NCBI GenBank assembly: GCA_039090855.1
Contig: CM077034.1
Coordinates: forward strand, 9,068,984 to 9,132,983
Origin: Macrothele yani
Taxonomy: Eukaryota; Arthropoda; Arachnida; Araneae; Macrothelidae
DNA length: 64,000 nt
Direction of reading: 5' to 3'
The position numbers and the translations under genes were made by a program. Below are positions 21,181 through 31,651 of this stretch, piece after piece. How positions within the stretch are numbered: the stretch's first letter is position 1; the number at the start of each line of letters is the position of its first letter. The notes under the pieces were generated by a model that made no database searches, was not told the DNA's origin, and saw only the letters and a program-made list of their open reading frames with translations.

Positions 21181-21951
21181 TCCGGAAAATAAGCACCCCT
21201 GTATGTAACATTTATTTAGATATGATTCAGCAATAGCTACTTCCACAACTGGATGATGATTCTGGTGACTGCATCCTGCAGGAAGATGGAGCACCCCCCA
21301 CAGTGGAATATGCACGTTCGCCAATTTTTGAACGGAATTCTTCCGAACTGTTGGATTGGTCATTGTGGACAGGACGACGGGGTTTTTTGCAAGTGGACCC
21401 CCAGGTCACCGGACCTTACTCTTGCGACTCCTTTTTGTGGGGGTATGTCAAAGACCATGGGTATGTGCCACCTTTGCCAAGAACACTGAAAGAACTAAAG
21501 ACGCGCATTCAGCTTGCATTGGAATGGACATGCTTCATAATGTATGGCGTGAAATGGATTACCATTTAGATGTTGTCCATACGACCCAGGAGTCACATAG
21601 AACATCTGTAAGGTATGGAAACAAAATTCTAAACTTCCTTCTTCATTGTGCAACAATGTGATCACCTATGCTCATAAACCAGGTATTGTCATTTCAGGGA
21701 TCATAGCATACTTCTGGAAAATTTTAGGTAAGAATTTTAGGAATTTTAGGAATTTTTAGAAAAATTTTAGGAAAATTTTAGGAGTGTATTTCAATAAAAG
21801 CTAGATGTATATTTGTATACATCTAGTAAAACGACTTTGTATACATTGTAAAGAGTTTGCTTCACACCCTTCAAACATATATACTGATAGACTGCGCATG
21901 ACATCAAAATTTCTGGCTCCAACATAAAATCACATGACAACAGTCAAAAAG

Positions 21952-22022
21952 ATGGGTTACACCTGCTGTGCTTATGGTTGCTCTGACCGATATAGTAAAG
22001 AAAGTTCTATGATTTTTCATGG
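21952..22022 (+). CDS. Putative THAP-domain first exon inside the hAT element
   Basis: ATG at 21952 opens MGYTCCAYGCSDRYSKESSMIFHG, and a good donor (GG/GTAAGA) follows at 22023. The start resembles THAP zinc fingers (M..CCxxGC......FH), whose first cysteines and FH motif are conserved. No acceptor or second exon was identified, and the remaining C2CH residues are not seen. It could be a captured gene fragment or a second gene of the transposon. Confidence 0.4.
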
Positions 22023-22697
22023 GTAAGAAACGAATTAAATACCTAAGTCAATAAAGTTCAATTACTTAACCAGAAACTTGCAGCTATTGATATAAAAATA
22101 TAGTAACTTAAGAAAAAAAAATGGAATGCATGTTCCAAATTCTTCGCAAATGTTCATCACATTATAAATCACAAAATGTAAACAACAAGATCATGCATGT
22201 ATATAGCTCATAAGTAAACTTACCTGAAGAGTTTTCATTATATATGAGGTGCATTCACATAATACACCGAAAACACTGAAGTTCTGCAGCGTAAATTAGT
22301 AATCATAACAGCATTTGTACACGAAATTTGGAGTCTGATGATGACGTGCCCAATGTTTGAGCAATGGCGGCTTTGATGCAGCTATTGCCAATGCGCAGTC
22401 CATTAGTATATATGGTCAAAGTTCACACCCAAATTTTTTGCATAACGTCTAATGTCTAAAGTTTAAGTATGATTTACTTCTAATGTTCAGTTCTTATCTT
22501 TTCACGTGTTATTATCATATTCAAGTATATTTAACACATTCAAGTTTCACTTTGAACATTAATATGCTGTTGAACCAGAAGCAATTCACGATTTTCACAG
22601 TAAAGTTTTCAGGTTTCACATTAAACTATAATATCCTAAAAAGGTAATTGAAAACCAAGAACTATGTACAATTGTTCACTGAATTACTTTTTTCATA

Positions 22698-25133
22698 TTA
22701 TTGTTTTAACCTTTTCCTGATTAGCCTATCTTTTTCTGCTTCCACCACAACTAATTTACTTTCAGTTTTCTTTATTTCAGCTGAACCTTGTATGATCAAG
22801 TTAGAGGCAACTGCTATTTCAACAGTATTTTGTTTTTCTACAGCTTTTCTCATTCTTTCTGTTCCCTCTTGAATTACTGCTAGGGAGGCTTCTTTATCTT
22901 TTTTAAGTCTATTTATTTCTGCATCATTTTCTTTTATTTTGTCATCAAACTCAGCTTTTCTTTTTTTCTCTAGCTGCTTTTCCTTATTTTCCCTCTCTTT
23001 CTGCTTCCTTTCTTTTACCTTTTTTGATTCTTCTTCCTTCAGCTTATCAACATACTCTTTATAAAATTTATGTGAATCACGAACACTATTTAACAAATTT
23101 CTTGTTATGGGAACTTTACTTACACATCCATAGTGTTTAATGGCCCCTTTAACTATTCTTAATGATGTTATAGTTGAGTCTTTTAAGTTAGCCTTGTCCT
23201 TCCTTAACAGAGCAGTGTTAACCGAAAATCCCCTTTCTGCATCAGCATTACCATGAGGTAAAACTAAAATTGACTTTATGAGTTTAGCAAGATTTGAGTA
23301 TTTTTCTTTTCCGCTAGAGTCTTTAATACTAAATATATTACGCCAGTAATGATCAATCCGCACTGGAATATGCCCTTCCTCTGAAAATTTCACTAGTTCA
23401 TCTAGAGTTGGCTTATCGCAACTTAAAAGTTTCCACTCTTCTCTTACTCTATCAATTTGTTCCTCAGAAAGATGCAAAACACTTGAAATTCTGGTTATTT
23501 CCGAAATTCCTTCAGTGACTGAAAGTTGAGTTGACTCTTTCTTTGGTTCTTTTACCTTTAAAACTTCTGTCTCTCTTAGCTTTTGATTGCAGAATGGCAA
23601 ATTTGACTTTAAATATTTTGTGGTTGCAATTAGTGATGATCTTACATCTAAGAGAAATAATTTCTGCCTGGTCTCCTGAACATTCCTGAGGAGATTTTTT
23701 GTCTTCATACCAACTTCTAACTCCCCTAGTTTTTTCCATGAATTTTTGTTTTCAAAATCTACATTCTTTTAGGTCTTCTCCAAATTTCCCTGCAATAACA
23801 TCATCTTGGATAAACTGAGCCATAACATTCTTCATTAAAGTATTTAAATCAGAATATAACTGGTGTATTTTTGGTTCTTCACTCTGATAACATAATGAAA
23901 ACTTTTCAAAATTTTGGTGTGAAAATGAAATTAATGCTAAATAGCAAGGAGTTAGCTCATTTTTCAGGAAACAGTGAATTCTTTTATACCTTGCCGAATT
24001 GCGTAGTTGTTTTTCAAATATTTTTTGAGATGGCAAGAAGTTTAAAAAATATTTTGTAATATTTAGCCATTGATCCAAGAGCCTCTGGGCTACAGAACCA
24101 ACGGTTAACCATCTGTTGCTGACATGACGCAAAAGAAATTTGGCAGTGCCAATGTTATATCCTCGACAGATTTATAATCCTCTCGTCTTGCAGCACTACT
24201 CTTTAAAAAGTAATGCATATCAGTAGCAAATTCGTCAAAATCTATATTTAAGCTTGTCAAAAAAATTTTAAATGCATTACTAACAACATGCAGGTTGCAA
24301 AAACCTAGTTCCAAAGATTTCTGGCCTGTTTCTTGTTTTACAACTTCATTGAATTTGCGTAAAAAGCACTTATTTACATTTGGGCTGTCCATGGATACAC
24401 AAATAATTCTGTTCAACGAAATATTGAAGGATGATAACACATCAAGAATTTCTTTTAGCAAAATATCTGCTGTTGCATGACCCAGAAAAACGCTTGTTAG
24501 GTATCGGCAAGAAACTGAATTTATTTCTGAAGACCAGTACCTGAGATACACATCCAACTGCCGTTTCACTTGTGTATTTGTAGTTTCATCAAATGCTATA
24601 GTAACCTTTCCTGGGCTACTAGATGCAATGTCTTTTTTCAAATCCTCTTCAAAATATTTTGACAATCCATGTGATATCACATAAGCAACTTTTTTTTCTT
24701 TAAGTTGCATTTTGGCTGCAATAGCAGAATCAGGAAACATTTCTTTGAAAAGTTCAACTGTTTCAGTGCATGAAACAAAAGACATATTGTCCTTAGCAAC
24801 TTTCATGGCCCATAATGCTTCGGCTTTAGCCAACTGTAAATCATGACTCAGTACTTCACTAATATTTGTTTTGGGCTGAAGATCCCGTCCTCTAAAGGCT
24901 TTCAGGATGGACTTATTTTGAAATTTACTTTGAAATTTCTGCAAATGTTTTTTTCCTTTATGATGCGCTTTTACTTGTGAAAAGCCACTATTAGAAATGT
25001 TGAAAATTTCTGAACACAATATACACTTAGCAGAAAATATTGTTTCAGTTGCAGAACACCATTCTTTCAACTTCACTCCGTCCAATTCTTTGGCGAGCCA
25101 CGCATCTTGAAATTTCGTTTTGGATTTAGGCAT
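22698..25133 (-). pseudogene. hAT transposase, full length with two frameshifts
   Basis: Starts MPKSKTKFQDAWLAKELDGV. A zinc-finger-like segment follows (CILCSEIF...HHKGKKH), then ELFKEMFPDSAIAAKMQLKE and SPGKVTIAFDETTN with the first acidic residue of the catalytic core. The frame shifts near 24160 to GTAKFLLRHVSNRWLTVGSV and near 23760 to VDFENKNSWKKLGELEVG. The dimerisation region reads LPHGNADAERGFSVNTALLR. A Lys/Glu-rich coiled-coil tail of ~110 residues ends at 22698. About 810 codons in all; only two indels, so inactivation is recent. Confidence 0.8.
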
Positions 25134-26117
25134 CTTAAACACTTGTATTACTAAACAGAAAATGAAAGGGAAGTACAAAAACACGTTCCAATATTGCAAA
25201 ACCAGACAACTTCCCGAAATTTGGCTGCGAGGATGTCAGAAGATAGAAAAAAAAAAAAAAAAAAAGCAGGTCACCACTAGAGAACTGAACCTGCACACAG
25301 CACAGAGAACACCATAAAAGACACAAAACCAGAAACTATCATACGCATCTCACGCAAGTTCAGTCAAAGCGAGTCGGAGCCGAGATATATTGCGCATTGA
25401 AGGTCGCTGTCGCCGACGCACGATCGAAGGTCAATGATCACGTGCTCTACTGCCTGTCACGATAACACTCAGCTACCATCCCATCGTCATTACCGGAGGT
25501 TACGGAAGGAGATCACATGTTTCCTCTTTGCTTCCACCCACCTGCGGTTTACAATAACAAAACATCAGCAGAAAGAGGAGGTTCCACAAGGCATGTACAA
25601 AAATAAAGTACGATCTTCTGCGTGCCACGGAGTTCGTCTGCAAAGCGCAAACCAGGGGTGAAAATGACCCCTCCCCTTTTCCCTTAGATCTCTTGTTACT
25701 CTCGAAAACTGTCTGAAGGCAAAAAAGTGGAGCGCCCGCCCCGAAGCAAGTGCATCTCAATGGCGTCATTTTCCCTCCCTTCAGCAGCACAGCATATAGG
25801 CTGTGTTTCTACAATAACAGGTCTTTTTACCTTACCGTAATGGTAAATTTATTGGCGTTAATAACGGTTGTGTTTTTAATAAATAAGCTTACGAAAATTT
25901 TAGGATGAATAGCAAATTTTAGGTATAATTTTAGGAATTTAAGGAGGGTCACAAAATATTAGGAATTTTAGGAATTTTAGGAGGAATGCGATCCCTGTCA
26001 TTTGTAATCGAGGCAATCATTTTGAATTACCCTGTATGCAGAAAATAATGTGTCATTTCATTGGAGCTGTATATCATAAATTTAGAGAAACAGAAGGTGT
26101 ACATGTATGCATGCAAA

Positions 26118-28220
26118 TATCTAGAGAATCAGCTAAAAGTGTTGACCTCCATGTTGCAACCATCTAGGGAATCAGTTAAAAGTGTGGACCTCCATGTTGC
26201 AACCATCTAGGGAATCAGCTAAAAGTGTGGACCTCCATGTTGCAACCATCTAGGGAATCAGTTAAAAGTGTTGACCTCCATGTTGCAACCATCTAGGATC
26301 GGCTAAAAGTGTGGACCTCCATGTTGCAACCATCTAGGGGATCAGCTTAAAGTGTGGACCTCCATGTTGCAACCATCTAGGGGATCAGCTAAAAGTGTGG
26401 ACCTCCATGTTGCAACCATCTAGGGGATCGGCTAAAATTGTGGACCTCCATGTTGCAACCATCTAGGGGATCAGCTTAAAGTGTGGACCTCCATGTTGCA
26501 ACCATCTAGGGGATCAGCTTAAAGTGTGGACCTCCATGTTGCAACCATCTAGGGAATCAGCTAAAAGTGTGGACCTCCATGTTGCAACCATCTAGGGAAT
26601 CAGTTAAAAGTGTTGACCTCCATGTTGCAACCATCTAGGGGATCGGCTAAAAGTGTGGACCTCCATGTTGCAACCATCTAGGGGATCAGCTTAAAGTGTG
26701 GACCTCCATGTTGCAACCATCTAGGGATCAGCTAAAAGTGTGGACCTCCATGTTGCAACCATCTAGGGGATCGGCTAAAATTGTGGACCTCCATGTTGCA
26801 ACCATCTAGGGGATCAGCTTAAAGTGTGGACCTCCATGTTGCAACCATCTAGGGATCAGCTTAAAGTGTGGACCTCCATGTTGCAACCATCTAGGGAATC
26901 AGCTAAAAGTGTGGACCTCCATGTTGCAACCATCTAGGGGATCGGCTAAAAGTGTGGACCTCCATGTTGCAACCATCTAGGGGATCGGCTAAAAGTGTGG
27001 ACCTCCATGTTGCAACCATCTAGGGGATCAGCTAAAAGTGTGGACCTCCATGTTGCAACCATCTAGGGGATCAGCTAAAAGTGTGGGCCTCCATGTTGCA
27101 ACCATCTACGGAATCAGCTAAAAGTGTGGGCCTCCATGTTGCAACCATCTACGGAATCAGCTAAAAGTGTCGACCTCCATGTTGCAACCATCTAGGGGAT
27201 CAGCTAAAAGTGTGGACCTCCATGTTGCAACCATCTAGGGAATCAGCTAAAAGTGTGGACCTCCATGTTGCAACCATCTAGGGGATCAGCTAAAAATGTT
27301 GACCTCCATGTTGCAACCATCTAGGGAATCAGCTAAAAGTGTGGGCCTTCATGTTGCAACCATCTATGGGATCAGCTTAAAGTGTGGACCTCCATGTTGC
27401 AACCATCTAGGGGATCAGCTTAAAGTGTGGACCTCCATGTTGCAACCATCTAGGGGATCAGCTAAAAGTGTGGACCTCCATGTTGCAACCATCTAGGGAT
27501 CAGCTAAAAATGTTGACCTCCATGTTGCAACCATCAAGGGAATTAGCTAAAAGTGTGGACCTCCATGTTGCAACCATCTAGGGATCAGCTAAAAGTGTGG
27601 GCCTCCATGTTGCAACCATCTACGGAATCAGCTAAAAGTGTGGGCCTCCATGTTGCAACCATCTACGGAATCAGCTAAAAGTGTCGACCTCCATGTTGCA
27701 ACCATCTAGGGGATCAGCTAAAAGTGTGGACCTCCATGTTGCAACCATCTAGGGAATCAGCTAAAAGTGTGGACCTCCATGTTGCAACCATCTAGGGGAT
27801 CAGCTAAAAATGTTGACCTCCATGTTGCAACCATCTAGGGGATCAGCTAAAAGTGTGGACCTCCATGTTGCAACCATCTAGGGGATCAGCTAAAAGTGTG
27901 GACCTCCATGTTGCAACCATCTAGGGAATCAGCTAAAAGTGTGGGCCTTCATGTTGCAACCATCTATGGGATCAGCTTAAAGTGTGGACCTCCATGTTGC
28001 AACCATCTAGGGGATCAGCTTAAAGTGTGGACCTCCATGTTGCAACCATCTAGGGGATCAGCTAAAAGTGTGGACCTCCATGTTGCAACCATCTAGGGGA
28101 TCAGCTAAAAATGTTGACCTCCATGTTGCAACCATCAAGGAAATTAGCTAAAAGTGTGGACCTCCATGTTGCAACCATCTAGGGGATCGGCTAAAATTGT
28201 GGACCTCCATGTTGCAACCA
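26118..28220. repeat. 43-bp minisatellite, about 49 copies
   Basis: The unit is ggggatcagctaaaagtgtg plus gacctccatgttgcaaccatcta. Length variants of 41-42 bp and diagnostic variants (gggcctcc, tacggaatc, gtcgacc, ggccttc...tatggg) mark a higher-order duplication: blocks recur 514 bp and then 600 bp downstream. Identical 66-codon frames at 27296 and 27896 are a by-product. Confidence 0.95.
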
Positions 28221-28590
28221 AATAATCAAATACTTTCCAATAAAAAGCAGTCACAACAAGTACAAAGTCATTAAAGTTTAGTTAACTTTATAATTAACAT
28301 TTTTTTTTCATTTTTTGAAGTTAGTACACAGTACGTTTTTAAAAAATAATGTATATTATGAAGTATATACTGTATGTACACATACAGGCCTTGATTTCGT
28401 TTTTTTTTTTTTTTAAACATTAGCAACACTTGCTAGTGGTCTTATATTTTACTAGCAAATTGCATTATATACTAGCAAAAGTTTATTAACATTGTACAAA
28501 AAAAAAACTTTGTAAACATATAAAACGAGTGAAACACAGTCACGTACAGTTGAAGGTTCGTTTAGCGGTAGCTTTCGGTCATCCTACGAC

Positions 28591-28664
28591 CTTCAAATTG
28601 TAGTTCTGGCAACCAGCCCATCCAATCGACTGGATGGGCTGGTTGCCAGAACTACAATTTGAAG
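28591..28664. repeat. Perfect 34-bp palindrome within the PLE
   Basis: cttcaaattgtagttctggc...catcca (28591-28624) and its exact complement (28631-28664) are separated by atcgac. This is the point where the inverted 3' end joins the last GIY-YIG cassette. Confidence 0.95.
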
Positions 28665-29965
28665 TTGGGGTGTTGGAAATGTTGCCAGATTTTAGAAGAG
28701 AGATCCAGATAAATGGGATTTGGTGAGGGGTCTCTGAATTGCAGTTCTTAAGGAACAAAATTTCAATGCTCTCTTGGAAATGCAGAGAGGCCTTGTTGAT
28801 GAACGGGGCAACTTTTTTGGTTTTTTTCCAAATGGGAACTGCAGAGGTGTCTTCAAGGGTTAGTGCAGATAAAGCTGTCTTTGGAAGACCATTGGAAACA
28901 TCTTTTTTGTGTTCACCAAGTCTTGTTTTGATGCTTCGGTATGTGCTTCCAATATACACTGAGAGACCAGAGGAAGTTGAAATGGGAATAGCATAAACTC
29001 CAGGGGTGTCCAAGGGTGAGACAGGATCCCTGTCTTTAAGCAGGCACATTACTGCAGAAGGGTTTGGTTTCACTGTCAGAGTGTAGCCCATAGTTTTGAA
29101 AACATTCATTTAAATCTCTATTCTAAATTATGGCAACATTTCCAACACCCCAACTTGGAAATGCAGAGATGCCTTGTTGATGAAAGGGGCAACTTTTTTG
29201 GTTTTTTTCCAAATGGGAACTGCAGAGGTGTCTTCAAGGGTTAGTGCAGATAAAGCTGTCTTTGGAAGACCATTGGAAACGTCTTTTTGTGTTCACCAAG
29301 TCTTGTTTTGATGCTTCCGTATGTGCTTCCAATATACACTGAGAGACCAGAGGAAGTTGAAATGGGAATAGCATAAACTCCAGGGGTGTCCAACGGTGAG
29401 ACAGGATCCCTGTCTTTAAGCACGCACATTACTGCAGAAGGGTTTTGTTTCACTGTGAGAGTGTAGCCCATAGTTTTGAAAACATTCATTTAAATCTCTA
29501 TTCTAAAATATGGCAACATTTCCAACACCCCAACTTTCATCAACAAGGCAGAGATGCCTTGTTGATGAAAGGGGCAACTTTTTAGGTTTTTTTCCAAATG
29601 GGAACTGCAGAGGTGTCTTCAAGGGTTAGTGCAGATAAAGCTGTCTTTGGAAGACCATTGGAAACATCTTTTTTTGTGTTCACCAAGTCTTGTTTTGATG
29701 CTTCTGTATGTGCTTCCAATATACACTGAGAGACCAGAGGAAGTTGAAATGGGAATAGCATAAACTCCAGGGGTGTCCAAAGATGAGACAGGATTTCTGT
29801 CTTTAAGCAGACACATTATTGCAGAAGGGTTTGATTTCACTGTGAGAGTGCAGCCCATAGTTTTGAAAACATTTATTTTGATCTCTATTCTAAAATCTGA
29901 CAACATTTCCAACACCCCAACTTCAAATTGTAGTTCTGGCAACCAGCCCATCCAGTCGATCGCGG

Positions 29966-30002
29966 GTGATCAAGGTCGTAGGATGACCGAAAGCTACCGC
30001 TA
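29966..30002 (+). ncRNA. Hammerhead-ribozyme-like motif
   Basis: Order of elements: GTGATCA (29966-29972), one A, stem II GGTC/GACC (29974-29977, 29985-29988) with loop GTAGGAT, GAAA (29989-29992), stem III AGC/GCT with loop TACC, then A at 30002 as predicted cleavage position. The canonical core is CTGATGA; here positions 3 and 8, which pair with each other in the active fold, are both exchanged (C-G to G-C). One extra A before stem II and the lack of a clear stem I speak against activity. PLE hammerheads with a short stem III are known. Confidence 0.45.
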
Positions 30003-30299
30003 AACAAACCTTCTACCGTACGCGACTCTGTGTGTTTCACTCGTTTTATGTGTTTATGTGTTATTGTCACGTGAAGCCCGAGTTTTAAACCAAAAAAAAA
30101 ACTTTAACATGTTCCGCTCCATTAGACAATCAAAACAAATTTTGATTTCACCCCTGTAACTGCCCCACTATAATGCTGAAAAGATTACAAATACTTTGAT
30201 ATAACACACCTTTTCACAACCTGACAGATTAATTCTACCAATTTAATTCGAACGCAAATATTTAAAAAACATGTTTTTTACTTAACTTTATTCACAAAA

Positions 30300-30790
30300 T
30301 TCAAGAACACTATTCAAAATCTTAAGTTATTTCCCATATGGTTTAGGATCTGGGTTTCGTGTCTTTTTTTTTTTTTTTTTTTTTTTTTTTGATTGGAGGT
30401 TTAACGACCACCGTGAGCAACTCAATGGGCTATAAGCAGTCGCCCGTCCCTAATTTAGGGTCACTGGTTCCAGGGAAGGGAGAGAGCCAGTGCCGTAAGA
30501 CAAACACAACATCCATGCCTGACCGGGATTCGAACCCGGACCCCTTACGGACGAATGATCAGAGGCCAACGCCTTAGACCACTGCGCCACCGGGGCGGCT
30601 CGTGTCTTTTCATCGTACCACTTTAAAACAGCAGGCCAGGGGTCAAACTCGTCTTCCGATGGACCTTCAGCCTCAAGACTCATGAGAGAATTAAATGTTT
30701 GTAAGTTCAAACTGCTCCTCCAATCACATTGTATTCTCTTCATGAAACTGAACCCCAACCTCATAATGCTGAAGTAAATAAGGGAAATAT
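30300..30790 (-). pseudogene. hAT transposase C-terminus, split by a SINE
   Basis: Reads MRLGFSFMKRIQCDWRSSLN, LQTFNSLMSLEAEGPSEDEF, DPWPAVLKWYDEKTR; after the SINE (30368-30599) it continues HETQILNHMGNNLRF and a stop. It is homologous to 41327-41596 (VGFSFLKRIQGNWRNNLS..., AVIKWYDDKVRH). This is the hAT dimerisation end of a subgroup seen in domesticated zinc-finger proteins. Confidence 0.7.
30368..30599 (-). mobile_element. SINE monomer
   Basis: Full unit with head at the right, flanked by tcgtgtctttt (from 30357 and from 30600). It interrupts the hAT C-terminus in frame-preserving position when removed. Confidence 0.9.
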
Positions 30791-30882
30791 ACTGGATATT
30801 TTTACTAGTGCCAAAATGTTTTTATGATGTTTGTACTTTTCAAGAAACATTCGTTTCAAGAAAGCAGTTGTTCCTTTTGGTA

Positions 30883-31561
30883 CAAGGAGTGTTCAAATGA
30901 AAAGGTACGAAACGACACTGTGGGTATAAATGAAGACTTTATTCAAAGTATACACCATAGGCCATAGCACAACGATCCCATTGATTAACGAGCCGAAGGA
31001 TTCCTTGTTCCCAGAATTCCTGTGGCCGTGACGAGACCCAGTCCTGCACAGCGTCCTTGAGTTCGTCGTCCGAGTGGAAGCGCTTCCCTTTCAGATGGTT
31101 TTTCAGGGGACCAAATACATGGAAATCGCAGGGCGACATGTCCGGGCTGTAGGGCGGATGGTCAAGCTGCTCCCACTGGAACTTGGCCAGTTCCGCGTGT
31201 GTTACCCTGGAGACGTGTGGACGCGCGTTATCATGGAGCAGAACCACACCCTCCGTGAGCAGCCCCGGTCTTTTGTTCTTGATGGACCTGCGTAAGCTTC
31301 GGAGTGTCTCACAGTACACATCGGAGTTAATGGTTCGCCATCCTGTCCTCACACGCAGTGCCGCGTCAATTGGACGGCGCTCTTTATAAGAGCCTCTGCT
31401 CTCTCCTGCGCATGCGGCCGCCCGCGCATGCTCCGCTCCACGCCGGCGACTCCAATCGCATCCCTAGATGTGTCGCTACGTTCTCCCATAGCGGCATAGG
31501 CAAATATGTTAACGGTTACGTTCTTATGACGTTTCATACCTTTTCATTTGAACACCCCTAG
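30883..31561 (-). mobile_element. Internally deleted mariner, copy 1
   Basis: The TIR (CAAGGAGTGTTCAAATG...) and its complement at the right end are flanked by TA. The minus strand holds a 5' leader, then jumps to SDVYCETLRSLRRSI, GVVLLHDNARPHVSRVTH, LDHPPYSPDMSPCDFHVFGP and ends YGVYFE (30939). HTH and first catalytic Asp are deleted; the second and third Asp of DD34D remain. 679 bp instead of about 1.3 kb. The coding remainder is 30939-31352. Confidence 0.85.
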
Positions 31562-31651
31562 TATGTGTCTAAAATATTCCACATGCTCAAGGTGTAGTAG
31601 CTCTTTACAGTTCACACTAAAACATTCAAAATTGTTCCACTAGCAGGGCGC

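Larger units (their letters stand above)
18983..21201. mobile_element. TIR element with 6-bp target duplication
   Basis: The ends CAGGGGTGCTTATT and AATAAGCACCCCTG are perfect 14-bp inverted repeats. TATGTA flanks both sides (18977-18982, 21202-21207), and removing the insert plus one TATGTA restores the surrounding frame as DTVICNIYLDMIQ. The ends look hAT-like but a 6-bp duplication is unusual for hAT. It has no transposase and holds a hairpin and two arrays whose units are separated by A runs. Confidence 0.7.
11880..21661 (+). pseudogene. Transposase of the mariner/IS630-like element, in pieces
   Basis: Piece 1 (11880-11951) reads MATTIENTFCVLELEKCHSV. Piece 2 (14330-14802) reads PPDAKSIRRWNRQF, IETGVFVKGRTPAESFERSP (HTH region), a diverged stretch with a (CAGC)n run at 14493-14514 and a stop, then ATFRIGGKVNRYN and ERERDSP. 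Piece 3 (about 18896-18982) continues PKVNVFSAIRS and FFFIEDTVIC. Piece 4 (21208-21661) continues NIYLDMIQ, LQEDGAPP, VRQFLNGILPNCWIG, PRSPDLT and LWGYVKDHGYVPPLPRTLKE. This order matches the family often seen in arthropods. Stops and frameshifts exist apart from the insertions. Confidence 0.75.
21696..25996 (-). mobile_element. Nearly complete hAT element
   Basis: The ends are (C)AGGGATC... and ...GATCCCT(G), flanked by gtcatttc/gtcatttg, an 8-bp duplication with one mismatch. Both ends have subterminal repeats of attttagg/aaattttagg (21718-21785 and 25908-25985), as expected for transposase-binding arrays. It carries a minus-strand transposase and, on the plus strand near the left end, a THAP-like exon. 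It is the youngest large insert in the 11.7-26.0 kb stack. Confidence 0.8.
11718..26034 (+). mobile_element. mariner/IS630-like element expanded by four nested insertions
   Basis: The ends are CAGGGTAATTCgAAAT (11718) and ATTTTGAATTACCCTG (to 26034), flanked by TA on both sides (11716-11717, 26035-26036). The coding pieces between the inserts form one transposase in order. Inserts are a PLE (11952-14329), a hAT (14803-18895), a TIR element (18983-21201) and another hAT (21696-25996). Removing them leaves about 1.4 kb, the expected size. The first three junctions rejoin the transposase reading frame; the fourth is in the 3' untranslated end. Confidence 0.85.
28507..30091 (-). mobile_element. 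PLE fragment with three GIY-YIG cassettes and an inverted 3' end
   Basis: Minus-strand cassettes start near 29880, 29490 and 29109 and read TPGVYAIPISTSSGLSVYIGS; the one ending at 28580 has the complete domain end. Both outer ends carry the same 3' terminal sequence in opposite orientation (28507-28590 and 29925-30091). It is therefore a palindromic PLE copy like those at 2462 and 10277 in plan, but of a different family. Confidence 0.7.
28386..30882 (-). mobile_element. hAT (actagcaaa family) fragment, split by a PLE and a SINE
   Basis: CAGGCCTTGATTTCG at 28386 followed by ctagtgg and ctagcaaattgc matches the terminus type of the hAT at 41070. At 30300-30790 the minus strand encodes a hAT C-terminus. 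The right end is unclear because of a mariner insertion and a second element after it. No target duplication was identified. Confidence 0.5.

Noticed and set aside
19339..21363. Long minus-strand open frames (up to 210 codons) over the A-punctuated array
   Set aside because: They follow the repeat unit in all frames, include poly-Phe/Lys from the A runs and have no domain.
27296..28096. Two identical 66-codon frames in the 43-bp minisatellite
   Set aside because: Repeat artefact from the higher-order duplication.
26118..28220. CRISPR-like look of regularly repeated 43-bp units
   Set aside because: Repeats are contiguous with no unique spacers, and the genome is eukaryotic.
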